From: Ruegeria faecimaris
GTDB taxonomy: Bacteria; Pseudomonadota; Alphaproteobacteria; Rhodobacterales; Rhodobacteraceae
Length of the DNA: 64,000 nucleotides
Assembly: GCF_900182615.1 (NCBI RefSeq)
Contig: NZ_FXTE01000014.1
Span: 31,721-95,720, forward strand
Direction of reading: 5' to 3'
The position numbers were made by a program, and so were the translations under genes. Each line of letters starts with the position of its first letter. Within the stretch, counting starts at the first letter, position 1. Below the pieces are notes generated by a model. It ran no database searches. It was not told where the DNA came from and saw nothing but the letters and a program-made list of their open reading frames with translations. This document shows, piece after piece, positions 54,437-64,000 of the stretch.

Positions 54437-54946
54437 TTGGCATTGCGAACTGCAGAAAAGTCAGATGCGTCCAGTATCGCTGCCATCTCGATTGAAGTAT
54501 GGATCGGAACCTACCTCAAACATGGTGTCAGTGGGATTTTTGCAGATTTCGCCTTGTCGGAATTCACAACAAGCAAAGTATTAGAACAGATTCAAAACCC
54601 GGATGAATTCATTCTGGTGTCCGACAATAATCAGGGGATTGACGGGTTCATCCGTGTTTCCCCTGCACGCATCGCCCCTGTTTCCGGGTGGTGGGGCATG
54701 GAGATATCGACATTCTACGTCCAGCCGCGCCATCACGGAAAAGGTATCGGAAGGCGTCTTTTGGCAGCCGCGCTGGAACATTGCCGGGATCAGGGGGCAG
54801 ATGTGGTCTGGCTGATGACCAATGCTGAGAACACCTCGGCCATCAAGTTCTATCTGGCCAAGGGTTTTGAGTTCATTGGAGAGACCCACTTTCAGATCGA
54901 CGATCAGAAGTATTTGAACAACGTCTATGCGTTGCACTTTTCCTGA
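54437..54946 (+). CDS. GNAT family N-acetyltransferase
   Basis: About 169 residues from TTG at 54437; a second in-frame TTG at 54443 is equally possible, as no good ribosome site is seen. The acetyl-CoA binding motif A is FYVQPRHHGKGIGRRLLAAAL, and the C-terminal FYLAKGFEFIGET is motif B. It resembles the ribosomal or amino-acid acetyltransferase branch of GNAT proteins. It begins five bases after ychF. Substrate unknown. Confidence 0.85.
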   Translation: MALRTAEKSDASSIAAISIEVWIGTYLKHGVSGIFADFALSEFTTSKVLEQIQNPDEFILVSDNNQGIDGFIRVSPARIAPVSGWWGMEISTFYVQPRHHGKGIGRRLLAAALEHCRDQGADVVWLMTNAENTSAIKFYLAKGFEFIGETHFQIDDQKYLNNVYALHFS

Positions 54947-55008
54947 TCAGGGAATGAGGCCCCTTTCCAGACCAAATATTCTGTAAGACGGTCTTCTTTC
55001 CCTCTGCT

Positions 55009-56634
55009 TCAAGCGTTCATGCGCTTTGTGGCATCTTCCAGAATGAGGTCCGCGCCGCGCGCGGCCAGCATCATCACAGGCGCATTGGTGTTGCCTGAGG
55101 TGATGCTTGGAAACGAGGACGCGTCGACCACCCTAAGGCCTGCCACCCCATGCACCCGCAGTCGAGAATCCAGAACTGAATCCTGTTCCGATGTCCCCAT
55201 GCGACATGTACAGCTTGGATGAAATATAGTTCCGGCGTTGGCGCGGAAATTCTCTAACATCTGGTCGTCATTCATCCGCGTAACATCTGGTTCTATCCGG
55301 GTCCGCGTAACACTGCGGATCGCCTCAGTCTGCGCCAGCTTCTGTAACACCCGACCCGCTTTGATAGCCATGTCGCAGTCATGGTTTGTGGAGAGAGAAT
55401 TCGGTTGGATGGCGGGTGCATCCATGGGATCTGCCGAACGGATGTTGATCTCCCCTCTGCTTGTCGGCCTGCAGGGCTGGGCGCACAGAAGAAAGCCTGC
55501 TTCGGTATCAACGCCCGGTTGTCCTTTGGTTTCGGTCTTATAGGACATCGGATTGCAATAGATTTGCATATCAGCAAATTCGGCGGTTTCGTCCGAACGC
55601 ACAAAGCCGCTGACCTGGTTGACGGGGACGCTGAGTGGCCCGCTGCGGGTCAACAGATAACGAATACCGGACAACATCTGTCCCAACCGATTGCCAAGCG
55701 TATTATTCAATGTCGGCTCGGTCGCATGAAAGAAATGGGATATGCCAAGATGATCCTGCAATCCCTGTCCAACCTGCGACAGGTTATGGCGCACTTTGAT
55801 GCCGTGCCTTTTCAACAGGTTCGCAGGCCCGATCCCTGAAAGCTGCAAGAGCTGTGGCGAGTTTACGGCTCCGGCAGATAGGATAACTTCACGGGTCGCC
55901 ATGGCCTCGGCCATTTGACCCCCGACACGATAGCGAACACCGGTGGCTTTGCCTTGATCCAGAATTACGTTCTGCACCAGAGCATTGGATACCACCCGTA
56001 GATTACCACGTTTCAGGGCGGGGTGCAGGAACGCGGCTGCTGATGACCAGCGGCGGCCGTTTTTGACGGTGCTGCGCAGGTTCATCATCCCTTCGGCGTC
56101 CTGACCGTTCAGATTGTCCGAAACATGCCAGCCCATCTGCCGTGAGGCCTCCAGAAAGTGGCGCGAAAACGGGTGCATGCCCTCACTGACATCACTGACC
56201 ACAAGGGGTCCGTCCGTTGACGAAGGTGTTTGGCCTCTTTCGACATGGGTCTCGATCGCCTCATATGTCTGGCGAACCGTTTCCCAGTTCCAACCCTCTG
56301 CGCCTGCCTTGGCCCAGTCATCAAAATCATGCGAGAGGCCTCGCAAATATGCCATGGCGTTGATCGAGCTTGATCCGCCAATAACCCGCCCGCGCGGCCA
56401 ATAGGCCTGACGGTTGTTCAACCCGGGATCAGCCTGGGCAGAGTAACACCAGTTCACCTTGGGATCGTTGAAGGTTTTGCCGTATCCCAGCGGTACATTG
56501 ATCCAGAAACGGCGATCGGTTCCACCGGCTTCTATCAGCAACACTTTATGGCTGCCACACGCGCTCAGCTTGCTTGCCAGCACGCAGCCGGCAGATCCGG
56601 CGCCCACGATGATATAGTCGAAGGTCTGCGTCAT
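55009..56634 (-). CDS. GMC-family FAD oxidoreductase (choline dehydrogenase-like)
   Basis: 541 residues from ATG at 56634. The FAD fold starts IIVGAGSAGCVLASKLS, followed by the GMC signatures WPRGRVIGGSSSINAM and the late GTIFHPSCTCRMG with the catalytic His, and a final NTNAPVMMLAARGADLI block. The family includes choline dehydrogenase and polyethylene-glycol or alcohol dehydrogenases; with no bet genes nearby the substrate is open. Divergent from the LysR regulator at 56738, a probable control pair. Confidence 0.88.
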   Translation of the reverse strand: MTQTFDYIIVGAGSAGCVLASKLSACGSHKVLLIEAGGTDRRFWINVPLGYGKTFNDPKVNWCYSAQADPGLNNRQAYWPRGRVIGGSSSINAMAYLRGLSHDFDDWAKAGAEGWNWETVRQTYEAIETHVERGQTPSSTDGPLVVSDVSEGMHPFSRHFLEASRQMGWHVSDNLNGQDAEGMMNLRSTVKNGRRWSSAAAFLHPALKRGNLRVVSNALVQNVILDQGKATGVRYRVGGQMAEAMATREVILSAGAVNSPQLLQLSGIGPANLLKRHGIKVRHNLSQVGQGLQDHLGISHFFHATEPTLNNTLGNRLGQMLSGIRYLLTRSGPLSVPVNQVSGFVRSDETAEFADMQIYCNPMSYKTETKGQPGVDTEAGFLLCAQPCRPTSRGEINIRSADPMDAPAIQPNSLSTNHDCDMAIKAGRVLQKLAQTEAIRSVTRTRIEPDVTRMNDDQMLENFRANAGTIFHPSCTCRMGTSEQDSVLDSRLRVHGVAGLRVVDASSFPSITSGNTNAPVMMLAARGADLILEDATKRMNA

Positions 56635-56737
56635 CTCGAACCGTTTTGGGTAATAGGCCCCATGATTTGCACGCAAAGATTGTCAATTCAAACAATGTAT
56701 ATTACCCATTAGGCATAATTTTCATTGAAGGTAAGAA

Positions 56738-57616
56738 ATGGCGAAACTGCCCCATGTCACCTGGTTGAGGGCTTTTGAAGTTGCCGCGCGTCACAACAGT
56801 TTCTCTGCGGCAGCAGAAGAGCTGGGGCTGACATCAGCCGCCGTCAGTCAGCAGATACGGTTGTTAGAGAAGCACCTAAACGTATCCCTGTTCGAACGCT
56901 TGCCGCGCGGGGTTGCCCTGACCGAAATCGGGCGGGCCTATGCGATGCCGGTTCAAAAGACGTTTTCCGAGTTAAGAGACGCAACCAGCGGCCTTTTCAC
57001 CAATTCCCGCAGGCGGGTGGTCAAAATACGGGCCTCCATCTCATGTGCGGGGCTGGTAATCGCACCAAGACTGGTTGAGTTTGAAAACCTGCACCCCGAC
57101 ATCAAAGTGGACCTCTCCACCTTCGTCTGGGCGAACCGGTTTGGAGAGGAAGAAAGCGATATTGATATCCGGTTCGGCTATGGTGACTGGGATGACGGGA
57201 TCGTCTCGCATCTGGGCCATGAATGTGCGGTGCCGGTCTGCCATCCCGATTATGCGGCATCTTTTGGCGCAGATCTGAGCATTCAAAATCTGGCCCAGGG
57301 CCGGGTCGTCGCAATCAAAGGGTCCGAGAATGACTGGATGAGATTGTCTGATCAATACACGCTCAATTTGGGCGCGCCCTCCAGAACGCTTCGAATGGAT
57401 TCGTCATTTTTGGCCTTGCAGGCCGTCACGGCGGGGCAGGGCGCGGCCATGGTATTAGAAAGCTTTGCCCATGAGTACATTAAGCAGGGTTTGCTGGTGG
57501 CACCTTTTGATTACCGCCTGCCCATTCAACCTTCGCACTATCTGGTTAAGCGCAAAGGCGCTGAAGACCGCATCGAGGTACAGGTTTTCGCAAGTTGGGT
57601 GACGTCACTCTATTAG
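56738..57616 (+). CDS. LysR family transcriptional regulator (GcvA-like)
   Basis: 292 residues. N-terminal helix-turn-helix: LRAFEVAARHNSFSAAAEEL followed by LTSAAVSQQIRLLEKHLNVS. The LPRGVALTEIGRAY block and the length fit the GcvA-like sub-group, many of which sit opposite an oxidoreductase gene, as here with the GMC enzyme (104-base gap). The ligand domain begins near VKIRASISCAGLVIAPRL. Likely co-regulator of the GMC gene. Confidence 0.88.
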   Translation: MAKLPHVTWLRAFEVAARHNSFSAAAEELGLTSAAVSQQIRLLEKHLNVSLFERLPRGVALTEIGRAYAMPVQKTFSELRDATSGLFTNSRRRVVKIRASISCAGLVIAPRLVEFENLHPDIKVDLSTFVWANRFGEEESDIDIRFGYGDWDDGIVSHLGHECAVPVCHPDYAASFGADLSIQNLAQGRVVAIKGSENDWMRLSDQYTLNLGAPSRTLRMDSSFLALQAVTAGQGAAMVLESFAHEYIKQGLLVAPFDYRLPIQPSHYLVKRKGAEDRIEVQVFASWVTSLY

Positions 57617-57620
57617 TGGG

Positions 57621-58223
57621 CTATTCCAGCGATACCCAAAGCACACGGGCATCTTCGGTACTGGTTGAAATACAGCCGTGCCCCATTCCACTGTCATAAT
57701 AGAGCGAGTCCCCGGCTTTCATCGGCAGCGGTCGGTAGTGTTCCGACACAAAAGTCAGCTCTCCGCTGAGGACAAACATGAACTCTTCTCCAGAATGGCG
57801 AATCCAGTTTTCAAATTCGGAAATGTCGCGCGCCTTGATTGTCGCGATATAGGGCAGCATTCGTTTGCTGGTCAGCTCTGAACACAGCAATTCATGGATA
57901 TATGTGGAGGTGTCCTTGATCTCACCGTCGCCCTTGGGCGTATAATCGCGACGGCCTGATATACCCGATTGACCGGACTGTAGAAACAGCTGCGGTGTGC
58001 TGAGGTCAAGCGCCTGTGTGAGCCGCCGAACAATATCAAAGCTGGGCTTTGTCTGGTTGTTTTCGATTTTTGACAGGGTTGATCGACCGATCCCGGCAGC
58101 ACGACCGGCTTCTTCCAAAGTCCAGCCTTTTGCACGGCGCGCGTCGCGGATCGAGCGGCCCAGAGCCATACCCTCGTCCTGTTCGTCCATTCCGGAAACA
58201 TCCGTTAAGTTCTCTTCTGCCAC
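57621..58223 (-). CDS. XRE family regulator with cupin domain
   Basis: About 200 residues from GTG at 58223, chosen for the GGGGGA just upstream; a longer in-frame ATG at 58283 is less supported. The HTH is ALGRSIRDARRAKGWTLEEAGRAAGIGRST, ending LSKIENNQTKPS. The C-terminal cupin (HSGEEFMFVLSGELTFVSEHY...GDSLYYDSGMGHG) holds the RmlC-like beta-barrel with a His-x-His or Glu ligand set. This architecture recurs among regulators of amino acid and glycine catabolism. Divergent from glyA, so control of the glycine cluster is the likely role. Confidence 0.88.
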   Translation of the reverse strand: MAEENLTDVSGMDEQDEGMALGRSIRDARRAKGWTLEEAGRAAGIGRSTLSKIENNQTKPSFDIVRRLTQALDLSTPQLFLQSGQSGISGRRDYTPKGDGEIKDTSTYIHELLCSELTSKRMLPYIATIKARDISEFENWIRHSGEEFMFVLSGELTFVSEHYRPLPMKAGDSLYYDSGMGHGCISTSTEDARVLWVSLE

Positions 58224-58315
58224 GTGAAATCCCCCTGTTTTATCGATGCTTGCATAATTTCCAATCAAAATCAAATTCACCATTGTAAGAAAAATGTTGC
58301 CTTAAGGATGAAAAT

Positions 58316-58352
58316 TCCACTATAGGAAACAAAGTTTCGCGAATTGGATTCG
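58316..58352. promoter_or_regulatory. Overlapping inverted repeats before glyA
   Basis: In the 147-base gap between the divergent XRE-cupin regulator and glyA lie GAAACAAAGTTTC (58326-58338, perfect 5-base arms), and GAATTGGATTC (58341-58351, 4-base arms), with TTCC...GGAA flanks. XRE-cupin regulators bind such dyads; repression of both genes is plausible. No glycine riboswitch pattern is visible. Confidence 0.4.
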
Positions 58353-58370
58353 GAACCTTGGGAGGAGACC

Positions 58371-59624
58371 ATGTTTAAAACGTCGCTGGCTGAGGCCGAT
58401 CCGGTAATCTCTGCGTCGATTTCCCGTGAGGGTGCCCGTCAGGCGGATCAGATCGAACTGATCGCATCTGAAAACATCGTCTCGCAGGCGGTGATTGATG
58501 CGCAGGGGTCTGTGCTGACCAACAAATACGCCGAAGGGTATCCCGGTCGCCGGTATTACGGTGGCTGCGAATATGTCGACGAGGTCGAATCCGAAGCTAT
58601 CGAGCGGTTGAAGAAACTGTTTGGGTGCGAATACGCAAACGTACAACCTCATTCCGGCGCTCAGGCGAATGGAGCGGTCAAGCTGGCGCTGCTTAGCCCC
58701 GGTGACACGATATTGGGAATGTCGCTGGATGCTGGCGGGCACCTGACCCACGGCGCGAAACCCGCACAATCGGGCAAATGGTTCCGTCCGGTGCAATACG
58801 GTCTGAACGATGCCGGGCTGATTGATTATGATCAGGTCGAGGCATTGGCAGAAGCTGAGAAGCCCAAGCTGATCATCGCGGGCGCATCGGCCTATTCGCA
58901 GAAAATCGACTTTGCGCGCTTTCGGGCAATCGCTGACAAGGTTGGGGCCTGGCTGCTGGCAGATATGGCGCATATCGCGGGGCTGGTGGCGACTGGGCTG
59001 CATCCGTCGCCTGTTGGGCACGCTCATGTGGTGACGTCGACCACTCATAAGACCCTACGTGGACCACGCGGCGGGATCATCCTGACCAATGATGAAACAC
59101 TGGCCAAGAAGATCAACTCGGCAGTGTTTCCGGGTCTGCAGGGTGGCCCGCTGATGCATGTGATCGCGGGCAAGGCTGTAGCCTTTGGTGAAGCTTTGAA
59201 GCCTGAGTTCAAAACCTACATGCAGCGCGTAGTCGACAGCGCGGCGGCTTTGGCGAATGTGATGATGGCGCGAGGCTGTGACATCGTTTCCGGCGGAACT
59301 GAGAACCATCTGATGTTGGTCGATCTGCGCCCCATCGGCGTGACTGGCAAAGATGCCGAGGCCGCGCTTGAGCGTGCAGGTTTTACTTGCAACAAAAACA
59401 GTGTTCCCGGCGATCCGCAAAAGCCAACGATTACCAGTGGTATTCGTCTGGGCACCGCTGCCGGATGCAGCCGTGGATTTGGCCCCGAAGAGTTTACGAC
59501 GATCGGTCATCTGATTGGCAACGTGCTGGACGCTTTGGCTCAGTCGTCTGAGGGGGATGCGACCGTCGAAAAAGAAACTCGTGAAAAAGTCCGCGCCCTG
59601 TGCGCGAGCCATCCGATCTACTGA
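58371..59624 (+). CDS. glyA: Serine hydroxymethyltransferase GlyA
   Basis: 417 residues from ATG at 58371 with GGGAGGAG upstream. The PLP lysine is in [30 protein letters not shown] and [18 protein letters not shown] are canonical. It interconverts serine and glycine with THF. The N terminus is short (begins [11 protein letters not shown]), slightly shorter than many homologues. First gene of a cluster with lpd, lipA, agcS and gcvT, so it serves glycine use. Confidence 0.97.
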   Translation: MFKTSLAEADPVISASISREGARQADQIELIASENIVSQAVIDAQGSVLTNKYAEGYPGRRYYGGCEYVDEVESEAIERLKKLFGCEYANVQPHSGAQANGAVKLALLSPGDTILGMSLDAGGHLTHGAKPAQSGKWFRPVQYGLNDAGLIDYDQVEALAEAEKPKLIIAGASAYSQKIDFARFRAIADKVGAWLLADMAHIAGLVATGLHPSPVGHAHVVTSTTHKTLRGPRGGIILTNDETLAKKINSAVFPGLQGGPLMHVIAGKAVAFGEALKPEFKTYMQRVVDSAAALANVMMARGCDIVSGGTENHLMLVDLRPIGVTGKDAEAALERAGFTCNKNSVPGDPQKPTITSGIRLGTAAGCSRGFGPEEFTTIGHLIGNVLDALAQSSEGDATVEKETREKVRALCASHPIY

Positions 59625-59633
59625 GGTTAAATC

Positions 59634-61016
59634 ATGAGCACCTATGACCTGATCGTTATTGGCGGTGGCCCCGGCGGATATGTAGCGGCCATTCGTGCCG
59701 CTCAGCTGGGCATGAATGTCGCTTGCGTCGAGGGGCGGGGTGCTCTTGGCGGAACCTGTCTGAATGTGGGGTGCATACCCTCCAAAGCGTTGCTGACCTC
59801 CTCGGCCAAATATGCCGAGATCAGCCATCTCTCCTCCCATGGCATTGAGGTCGAGGGGGCCAGCATCGACATCGGCGCGATGATGGGGCGCAAGGACAAG
59901 ATCGTTGGTGACCTGACCAAAGGGATCGGATTCCTGTTCAAAAAGAACGGTATCGACCTGATCGAAGGTTGGGCCAGTATTCCGGCTGCAGGACAGGTTC
60001 AGGTCGGCGACACGATCCATGAGGCAAAGAACATCCTGATCGCCACCGGGTCCGAGCCGACCTCGCTGCCGGGGATCGAGATTGACGAGCAAGATATCCT
60101 CAGCTCGACCGGGGCGATTGCGCTGGACACCGTGCCGGATCATCTGGTGGTGATCGGTGCCGGTGTCATCGGATTGGAACTGGGTCAGGTCTGGGCGCGT
60201 CTGGGTGCCAAAGTCACGGTGGTTGAATATCTCGACCGTGTTCTGCCCGGCATTGATGGAGAGATCGCCAAGCTGGCACAGCGCGCCCTGTCAAAGCGCG
60301 GGCTGAAATTCCAACTGGGCAGGGCGCTGAAATCGGTCGGGAAAACCGACGCGGGCCTGTCCCTGATCGTGGACCGGGTTGGCAAGGACAAGGAAGAAGT
60401 GATCGAGGCCGACAAGGTCCTGATCGCCGTAGGCCGTCGCCCTGTGACGCGCGGACTAGGGTTGGACGCGCTTGGCGTTGCCCTGAGCGCGCGCGGCTTC
60501 ATCGAGGTTGATGGCACATTCCAAACCTCGGTCCCCGGCATCTATGCAATCGGTGACTGTGTGCCCGGACCAATGCTGGCGCATAAGGCCGAAGAAGACG
60601 GCGTCGCCTGTGTCGAAATCCTGGCCGGTCAGGCCGGGCATGTGGATTACAATACCGTTCCGGGCGTGGTTTATACCGACCCCGAAGTTGCCTCGGTCGG
60701 ATTGACCGAAGAAGCGCTTAAAGAAGCGGGGACAGAATATTCCGTGGGCAAGTTCGCCTTCATGGCCAATTCTCGGGCGCGTTCGATCGGTGAAACGGAT
60801 GGTGCGGTCAAGGTTCTGGCTGGCGATGACGGTCAAATCCTGGGCGCGCATATCTGCGGCGCGCATGGCGGCGACCTGATTGCCGAGCTGGTTCTGGCAA
60901 TGACCAAATGCGCTACCGTTTCCGAAGTTGCCGCAACCTGTCATGCGCACCCTGCAATGGGCGAGGCGGTCAAAGAGGCCTGCCTTGACGCCCTGGGCCG
61001 TGCGATTCACGCTTAA
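59634..61016 (+). CDS. lpd: Dihydrolipoyl dehydrogenase
   Basis: 460 residues. FAD motif [20 protein letters not shown] (8-27); redox cysteines Cys42 and Cys47 in [16 protein letters not shown] motif [19 protein letters not shown]; and the C-terminal [10 protein letters not shown] with the catalytic His-Glu pair. It oxidises the lipoyl arm of the glycine cleavage H protein or a 2-oxo-acid complex. Its position right after glyA and before lipA and gcvT supports the glycine cleavage role (L protein). Confidence 0.95.
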   Translation: MSTYDLIVIGGGPGGYVAAIRAAQLGMNVACVEGRGALGGTCLNVGCIPSKALLTSSAKYAEISHLSSHGIEVEGASIDIGAMMGRKDKIVGDLTKGIGFLFKKNGIDLIEGWASIPAAGQVQVGDTIHEAKNILIATGSEPTSLPGIEIDEQDILSSTGAIALDTVPDHLVVIGAGVIGLELGQVWARLGAKVTVVEYLDRVLPGIDGEIAKLAQRALSKRGLKFQLGRALKSVGKTDAGLSLIVDRVGKDKEEVIEADKVLIAVGRRPVTRGLGLDALGVALSARGFIEVDGTFQTSVPGIYAIGDCVPGPMLAHKAEEDGVACVEILAGQAGHVDYNTVPGVVYTDPEVASVGLTEEALKEAGTEYSVGKFAFMANSRARSIGETDGAVKVLAGDDGQILGAHICGAHGGDLIAELVLAMTKCATVSEVAATCHAHPAMGEAVKEACLDALGRAIHA

Positions 61017-61030
61017 CGAGGATCAGCCAG

Positions 61031-61975
61031 ATGACCATCCAGCTTCGCCCTCGCCACCCGGAAAAAGCCAAAAAGGCTGACAGTGTCATTCCGCGTAAAC
61101 CGAAATGGATTCGGAAGAAACGGGTTGAAAGCGCAGAATTTTACGAAACCCGCCGCCTGATGCGTGACCATAATCTGGCTACCGTTTGCGAAGAGGCTGC
61201 TTGCCCAAATATCGGCGAATGCTGGTCCAAGCGCCACGCCACCATGATGATCATGGGCGAGGTCTGTACCCGCGGCTGTTCCTTCTGCAACGTTGCCACT
61301 GGCCGCCCCGACGCTCTGGACCAGTTCGAACCCGGCCGTGTGGCCGTTGCGGTGAAAAAGCTGGGCCTGCGTCATGTCGTGATCACCTCGGTTGACCGGG
61401 ATGATCTGGCTGATGGCGGCGCTGAACATATTGCCCAAACCATCCGTGCTGTGCGCCACCAGAATCCCGGCACAACGGTAGAAGTTCTGACCCCCGACTT
61501 TCTGGGCAAAGGGGACGCGGCCGATCTGGTATTTGCGGCCGCCCCCGACGTATTCAATCACAATCTCGAAACGGTTCCGCATCTGTATCCCACGGTGCGT
61601 CCGGGCGCGCGGTATTACACTTCGCTGCGTCTGTTGGACGATGCCAAGCGCGCCAACCCCGAGATCTTTACCAAATCCGGCCTGATGGTCGGGCTGGGTG
61701 AAAGCCTGAGCGATGTACGGCAGGTGATGGATGACCTGCGCGCCGCGAATGTCGATTTTCTGACAGTGGGGCAATATCTGCAGCCGACCGCAAAACATCA
61801 CCCGATTGACCGGTTCTGGACACCGGAAGAATTCGCCCAGCTTGAGCAGATCGCACGCTCAAAGGGCTTTCTGCACGTGTCAGCCACGCCGCTGACTCGT
61901 TCGTCGTTCCACGCGGACGAAGACTTTGCCGCCCTCAAGCAAGCTCGCCAAAGGGCGATTGCTGCCGGGGCATAA
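61031..61975 (+). CDS. lipA: Lipoyl synthase LipA
   Basis: 314 residues. The auxiliary cluster motif is [12 protein letters not shown] (Cys-x4-Cys-x5-Cys), and the radical SAM motif is [10 protein letters not shown]; the late serine of the RSSFHADE block is the third auxiliary ligand. It inserts two sulfurs into octanoyl groups, making the lipoyl cofactor for GcvH and 2-oxo-acid dehydrogenases. Found 14 bases after lpd. Confidence 0.96.
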   Translation: MTIQLRPRHPEKAKKADSVIPRKPKWIRKKRVESAEFYETRRLMRDHNLATVCEEAACPNIGECWSKRHATMMIMGEVCTRGCSFCNVATGRPDALDQFEPGRVAVAVKKLGLRHVVITSVDRDDLADGGAEHIAQTIRAVRHQNPGTTVEVLTPDFLGKGDAADLVFAAAPDVFNHNLETVPHLYPTVRPGARYYTSLRLLDDAKRANPEIFTKSGLMVGLGESLSDVRQVMDDLRAANVDFLTVGQYLQPTAKHHPIDRFWTPEEFAQLEQIARSKGFLHVSATPLTRSSFHADEDFAALKQARQRAIAAGA

Positions 61976-62000
61976 TCCAAACGCGCTAGGGAGGAATACC

Positions 62001-63374
62001 ATGGAAGCGTTAAATTCAATCGTAGGGGCCATCAATGGCGTCGTGTGGGGGCCGCTGATGCTGGTCCTCATTCTTGGCGTTGGCTTCTTCCTGCAGGTGG
62101 GGCTGAAATTCATGCCGATCCTGCGTATCGGCACGGGCTTTAAGCTGCTGTTCGCCGGTCGAGAAAGTCAGGGCGATGGGCAGATCAGCCCGTTTAACGC
62201 TCTGATGACGTCGCTGTCGGCGACAATCGGTACGGGTAACATCGCCGGTGTTGCTACTGCTGTCTTCCTGGGCGGTCCGGGCGCTTTGTTCTGGATGTGG
62301 ATGACCGCCCTGGTGGGCATGGCCACCAAATATGCCGAGGCTGTTCTGGCGGTGAAATACCGTGAGAAGGACGAGCTGGGCAACTTTGTCGGTGGTCCGA
62401 TGTACTACATCAAGAACGGTCTGGGTGCGAAATGGGCCTGGCTGGGCGTTGCATTTGCCTTGTTCGGTGCGGTCGCAGCTTTTGGCATCGGCAACGGTGT
62501 GCAAGCCAACGGTGTGGCACAGGTTCTCGAAGCCAACTTCGGCCTGAATACTTCGGTCACCGGTGTGGTGCTGATGGTCCTGACCGCAGCCGTAATCCTA
62601 GGCGGTATCACTCGTATCGGCGCTGTTGCCGGTAAGCTGGTTCCGTTAATGGCGATTGCCTATATCGCTGCCGGTCTCATCGTGCTGCTGATCAACATCG
62701 GTGAAATCGGCAATGCGCTGTCGCTGGTCTTCACCTACGCCTTCACACCCTCGGCCGCCGAAGGTGGTTTTGCGGGCGCCGCCGTTTGGGCCGCCATCCG
62801 CTTTGGTGTGGCGCGCGGTGTCTTCTCGAACGAAGCCGGTCTGGGTTCCGCCCCGATCGCGCACGCAGCAGCAGAAACCAAAGGTCCGGTAAACCAGGGC
62901 CTGATCGCGATGCTGGGAACGTTCATCGACACTATCATCGTCTGCTCGATCACCGGTTTGGCAATCATCGCCTCAGGTGCGTGGACCACGGGTGAATCCG
63001 GTGCCGCGTTGACTTCGGCCGCCTTCGAAATGTCGCTGCCGGGCATTGGTGGCTATCTGATCGCCATCGCGCTGTCGATCTTTGCCTTTACCACCATCCT
63101 CGGTTGGTCGTTCTATGGCGAAAAATGCGTCGAGTTCCTGTTGGGTGTGAAATCTTTGGTGCCGTACCGCGTCTTGTGGATTATCATGATCTACTTCGGC
63201 GCAACCGCGGATCTGGGCTTTATCTGGCTGCTTGCAGATACGCTGAACGCCATGATGGCTATCCCGAACCTGATCGCCTTGGCATTGCTGAGCCCAATCG
63301 TCTTCAAATTGACGAAAGAGTTCTTTGCCTCCGGTGGTAGGTCCGAAGAGCCGGGCGGCACGCCTGCCGAATAA
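62001..63374 (+). CDS. agcS: Sodium:alanine (glycine) symporter family protein AgcS
   Basis: 457 residues from ATG at 62001 with GGGAGG upstream; about ten to eleven membrane segments. The MTSLSATIGTGNIAGVATA block is the family signature around segment two, and FSNEAGLGSAPIAHAAAETKG is conserved further on. It takes up alanine or glycine with sodium, which fits the surrounding glycine genes. A GC-rich hairpin follows 20 bases after the stop. Confidence 0.92.
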   Translation: MEALNSIVGAINGVVWGPLMLVLILGVGFFLQVGLKFMPILRIGTGFKLLFAGRESQGDGQISPFNALMTSLSATIGTGNIAGVATAVFLGGPGALFWMWMTALVGMATKYAEAVLAVKYREKDELGNFVGGPMYYIKNGLGAKWAWLGVAFALFGAVAAFGIGNGVQANGVAQVLEANFGLNTSVTGVVLMVLTAAVILGGITRIGAVAGKLVPLMAIAYIAAGLIVLLINIGEIGNALSLVFTYAFTPSAAEGGFAGAAVWAAIRFGVARGVFSNEAGLGSAPIAHAAAETKGPVNQGLIAMLGTFIDTIIVCSITGLAIIASGAWTTGESGAALTSAAFEMSLPGIGGYLIAIALSIFAFTTILGWSFYGEKCVEFLLGVKSLVPYRVLWIIMIYFGATADLGFIWLLADTLNAMMAIPNLIALALLSPIVFKLTKEFFASGGRSEEPGGTPAE

Positions 63375-63394
63375 TCCGGGCACTGAAAACCTAC

Positions 63395-63415
63395 GGGGGG
63401 CCATTCCGGCCCCCC
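63395..63415 (+). terminator. GC-rich hairpin after agcS
   Basis: GGGGGGCC and GGCCCCCC form a perfect eight-base stem over a five-base loop, but no T run follows. It may stall RNA polymerase or protect mRNA ends, reducing expression of the following gene. Confidence 0.5.
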
Positions 63416-63452
63416 GACTTGAAACAGAATTCCTATCTCGAGGAGAGGCGTG

Positions 63453-63875
63453 ATGGCCACGAAAATCCTGCTGCCGATTGATCACTCTGACGACCGTTCC
63501 TGGAAACAGGCATTGCCGGTCGCATTGGAACAGGCGAAATTCTACGGTGCCGAACTGCACGCGGTCGCCGTCATCCCCGAGATCATCCAGCTGCCGAACC
63601 TGCCCGCCAATTATGGCGCCGGTGCCAAAGAGCATGTGCGCAACGCGGTTCAGGCCATCTTGGACAATGGTGACGCCGCGGGCGTTGCTGTCCATGTCCA
63701 AGAGGGCAGCGTCTACCGCGAAATTCTGAAGCTCGCTCACAAAGAGGGCTTCGACATGATCGTCATGGCGTCGACCAAGGGCGATTTCCCGAATTATGAA
63801 ATTGGTCCGAACCTGGCACGCGTGGTGCGCAATGCGCATTGCACCGTCATGGTAGTTCGTGACCAGTCCCGCTGA
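63453..63875 (+). CDS. Universal stress protein UspA family
   Basis: 140 residues from ATG at 63453 with AGGAGAGG upstream (GTG at 63450 is adjacent). The ATP-binding pattern of Usp proteins is seen in [19 protein letters not shown] at the N terminus and [19 protein letters not shown] near the C terminus. Small cytoplasmic stress protein, role in this cluster unknown. It lies between agcS and gcvT. Confidence 0.9.
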   Translation: MATKILLPIDHSDDRSWKQALPVALEQAKFYGAELHAVAVIPEIIQLPNLPANYGAGAKEHVRNAVQAILDNGDAAGVAVHVQEGSVYREILKLAHKEGFDMIVMASTKGDFPNYEIGPNLARVVRNAHCTVMVVRDQSR

Positions 63876-63891
63876 TCGAAAGGTACCTGAA

Positions 63892-64000
63892 ATGACGGAT
63901 ATTAGGCGCACGCCTTTGCATGGTTTGCATGTTGAGTTGGGTGGGAAGTTGGTTGATTTTGCGGGCTGGGAGATGCCTGTTCAGTATCCCTTGGGGATTA
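63892..64000 (+). CDS. gcvT: Glycine cleavage system T protein (N-terminal part)
   Basis: The frame from ATG at 63892 reads [20 protein letters not shown] and then [16 protein letters not shown] up to the window end. [24 protein letters not shown] is the standard N terminus of aminomethyltransferase. Cut by the right edge, so only 36 residues are seen. It completes the glycine-use cluster with glyA, lpd and lipA; gcvH and gcvP are expected beyond the edge. Confidence 0.92.
   Translation, partial: MTDIRRTPLHGLHVELGGKLVDFAGWEMPVQYPLGI

Noticed and set aside
58224..58370. Glycine riboswitch before glyA
   Set aside because: The gap is short and AT-rich and shows no tandem aptamer pattern.
59055..60143. 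362-codon minus-strand frame across glyA and lpd
   Set aside because: Antisense shadow crossing two conserved genes.
1..64000. CRISPR array, transposase, phage or integrase genes
   Set aside because: No regularly spaced repeats and no recognisable mobile-element proteins were seen on either strand.

Overview
The window looks like a chromosomal segment of a marine Roseobacter-group alphaproteobacterium (Rhodobacterales; Ruegeria-like). The case rests on a SAM/SAH-type riboswitch candidate in front of metK (a class known mainly from Rhodobacterales), an irr regulator head to head with fabA-fabB-fabI, a trpF-trpB pair separated from trpA, a phoH-ybeY-corC-lnt block, and several oxidases and demethylases for N-methylated compounds. 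Species cannot be fixed by reading alone. I saw no transposase, phage gene, integrase or CRISPR array.

Layout. 1-8.6 kb: the start of an oligopeptide-type ABC ATPase (minus strand, cut by the window edge), a small methyltransferase, a glutathione S-transferase, then a tight four-gene operon: GcvT-family flavin oxidase, MttB-like methyltransferase, TetR regulator, DAO-type oxidase. It probably demethylates a quaternary or methylated amine, and a palindrome before it is a candidate TetR operator. 8.6-12.5 kb: a DUF3307 membrane protein, an unusual ABC-exporter-like protein with a ruined Walker A and a C-terminal cyclic-nucleotide-binding domain, and an ArsR regulator. 12.6-20.4 kb: eight minus-strand genes forming a catabolic block (enolase-superfamily enzyme, Zn alcohol dehydrogenase, MFS pump, three alpha/beta hydrolases including a PcaD-like one, a PLP dehydratase, a HAD dehalogenase). 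20.5-24.3 kb: FKBP isomerase, unsaturated fatty-acid genes fabA-fabB-fabI, and irr. 24.3-29.4 kb: LysR, PhyH-type dioxygenase, a glycosyltransferase-like protein, miaB, an outer-membrane barrel.

29.5-45.1 kb is mostly housekeeping: phoH, ybeY, corC-like, lnt, riboswitch-metK, trmB, aroA, cmk, then a flavin-dependent halogenase standing alone, rpsA, ihfB, a LapA-domain protein, trpF, trpB. 45.1-47.1 kb is the most unusual stretch: two overlapping aberrant tRNA-like genes (Cys-like, Asn-like), a structured 400-base leader, and a slipin (SPFH) gene. Slipins and tRNA-like or Y-like RNAs recur around RtcB RNA-repair operons in other bacteria, but no rtcB or rtcR is present here.

47.1-54.9 kb: DUF2237, a serine hydrolase, pth, rplY, an FMN lactate-dehydrogenase-type enzyme, trpA, a PagL-like lipid A deacylase, ychF, a GNAT acetyltransferase. 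55-64 kb: a GMC oxidoreductase with a divergent LysR, then an XRE-cupin regulator divergent from glyA-lpd-lipA-agcS-uspA-gcvT, a glycine and one-carbon cluster cut by the right edge. Glycine and methyl-group metabolism therefore recurs: demethylating oxidases at the left, the SAM cycle in the middle, glycine cleavage at the right.
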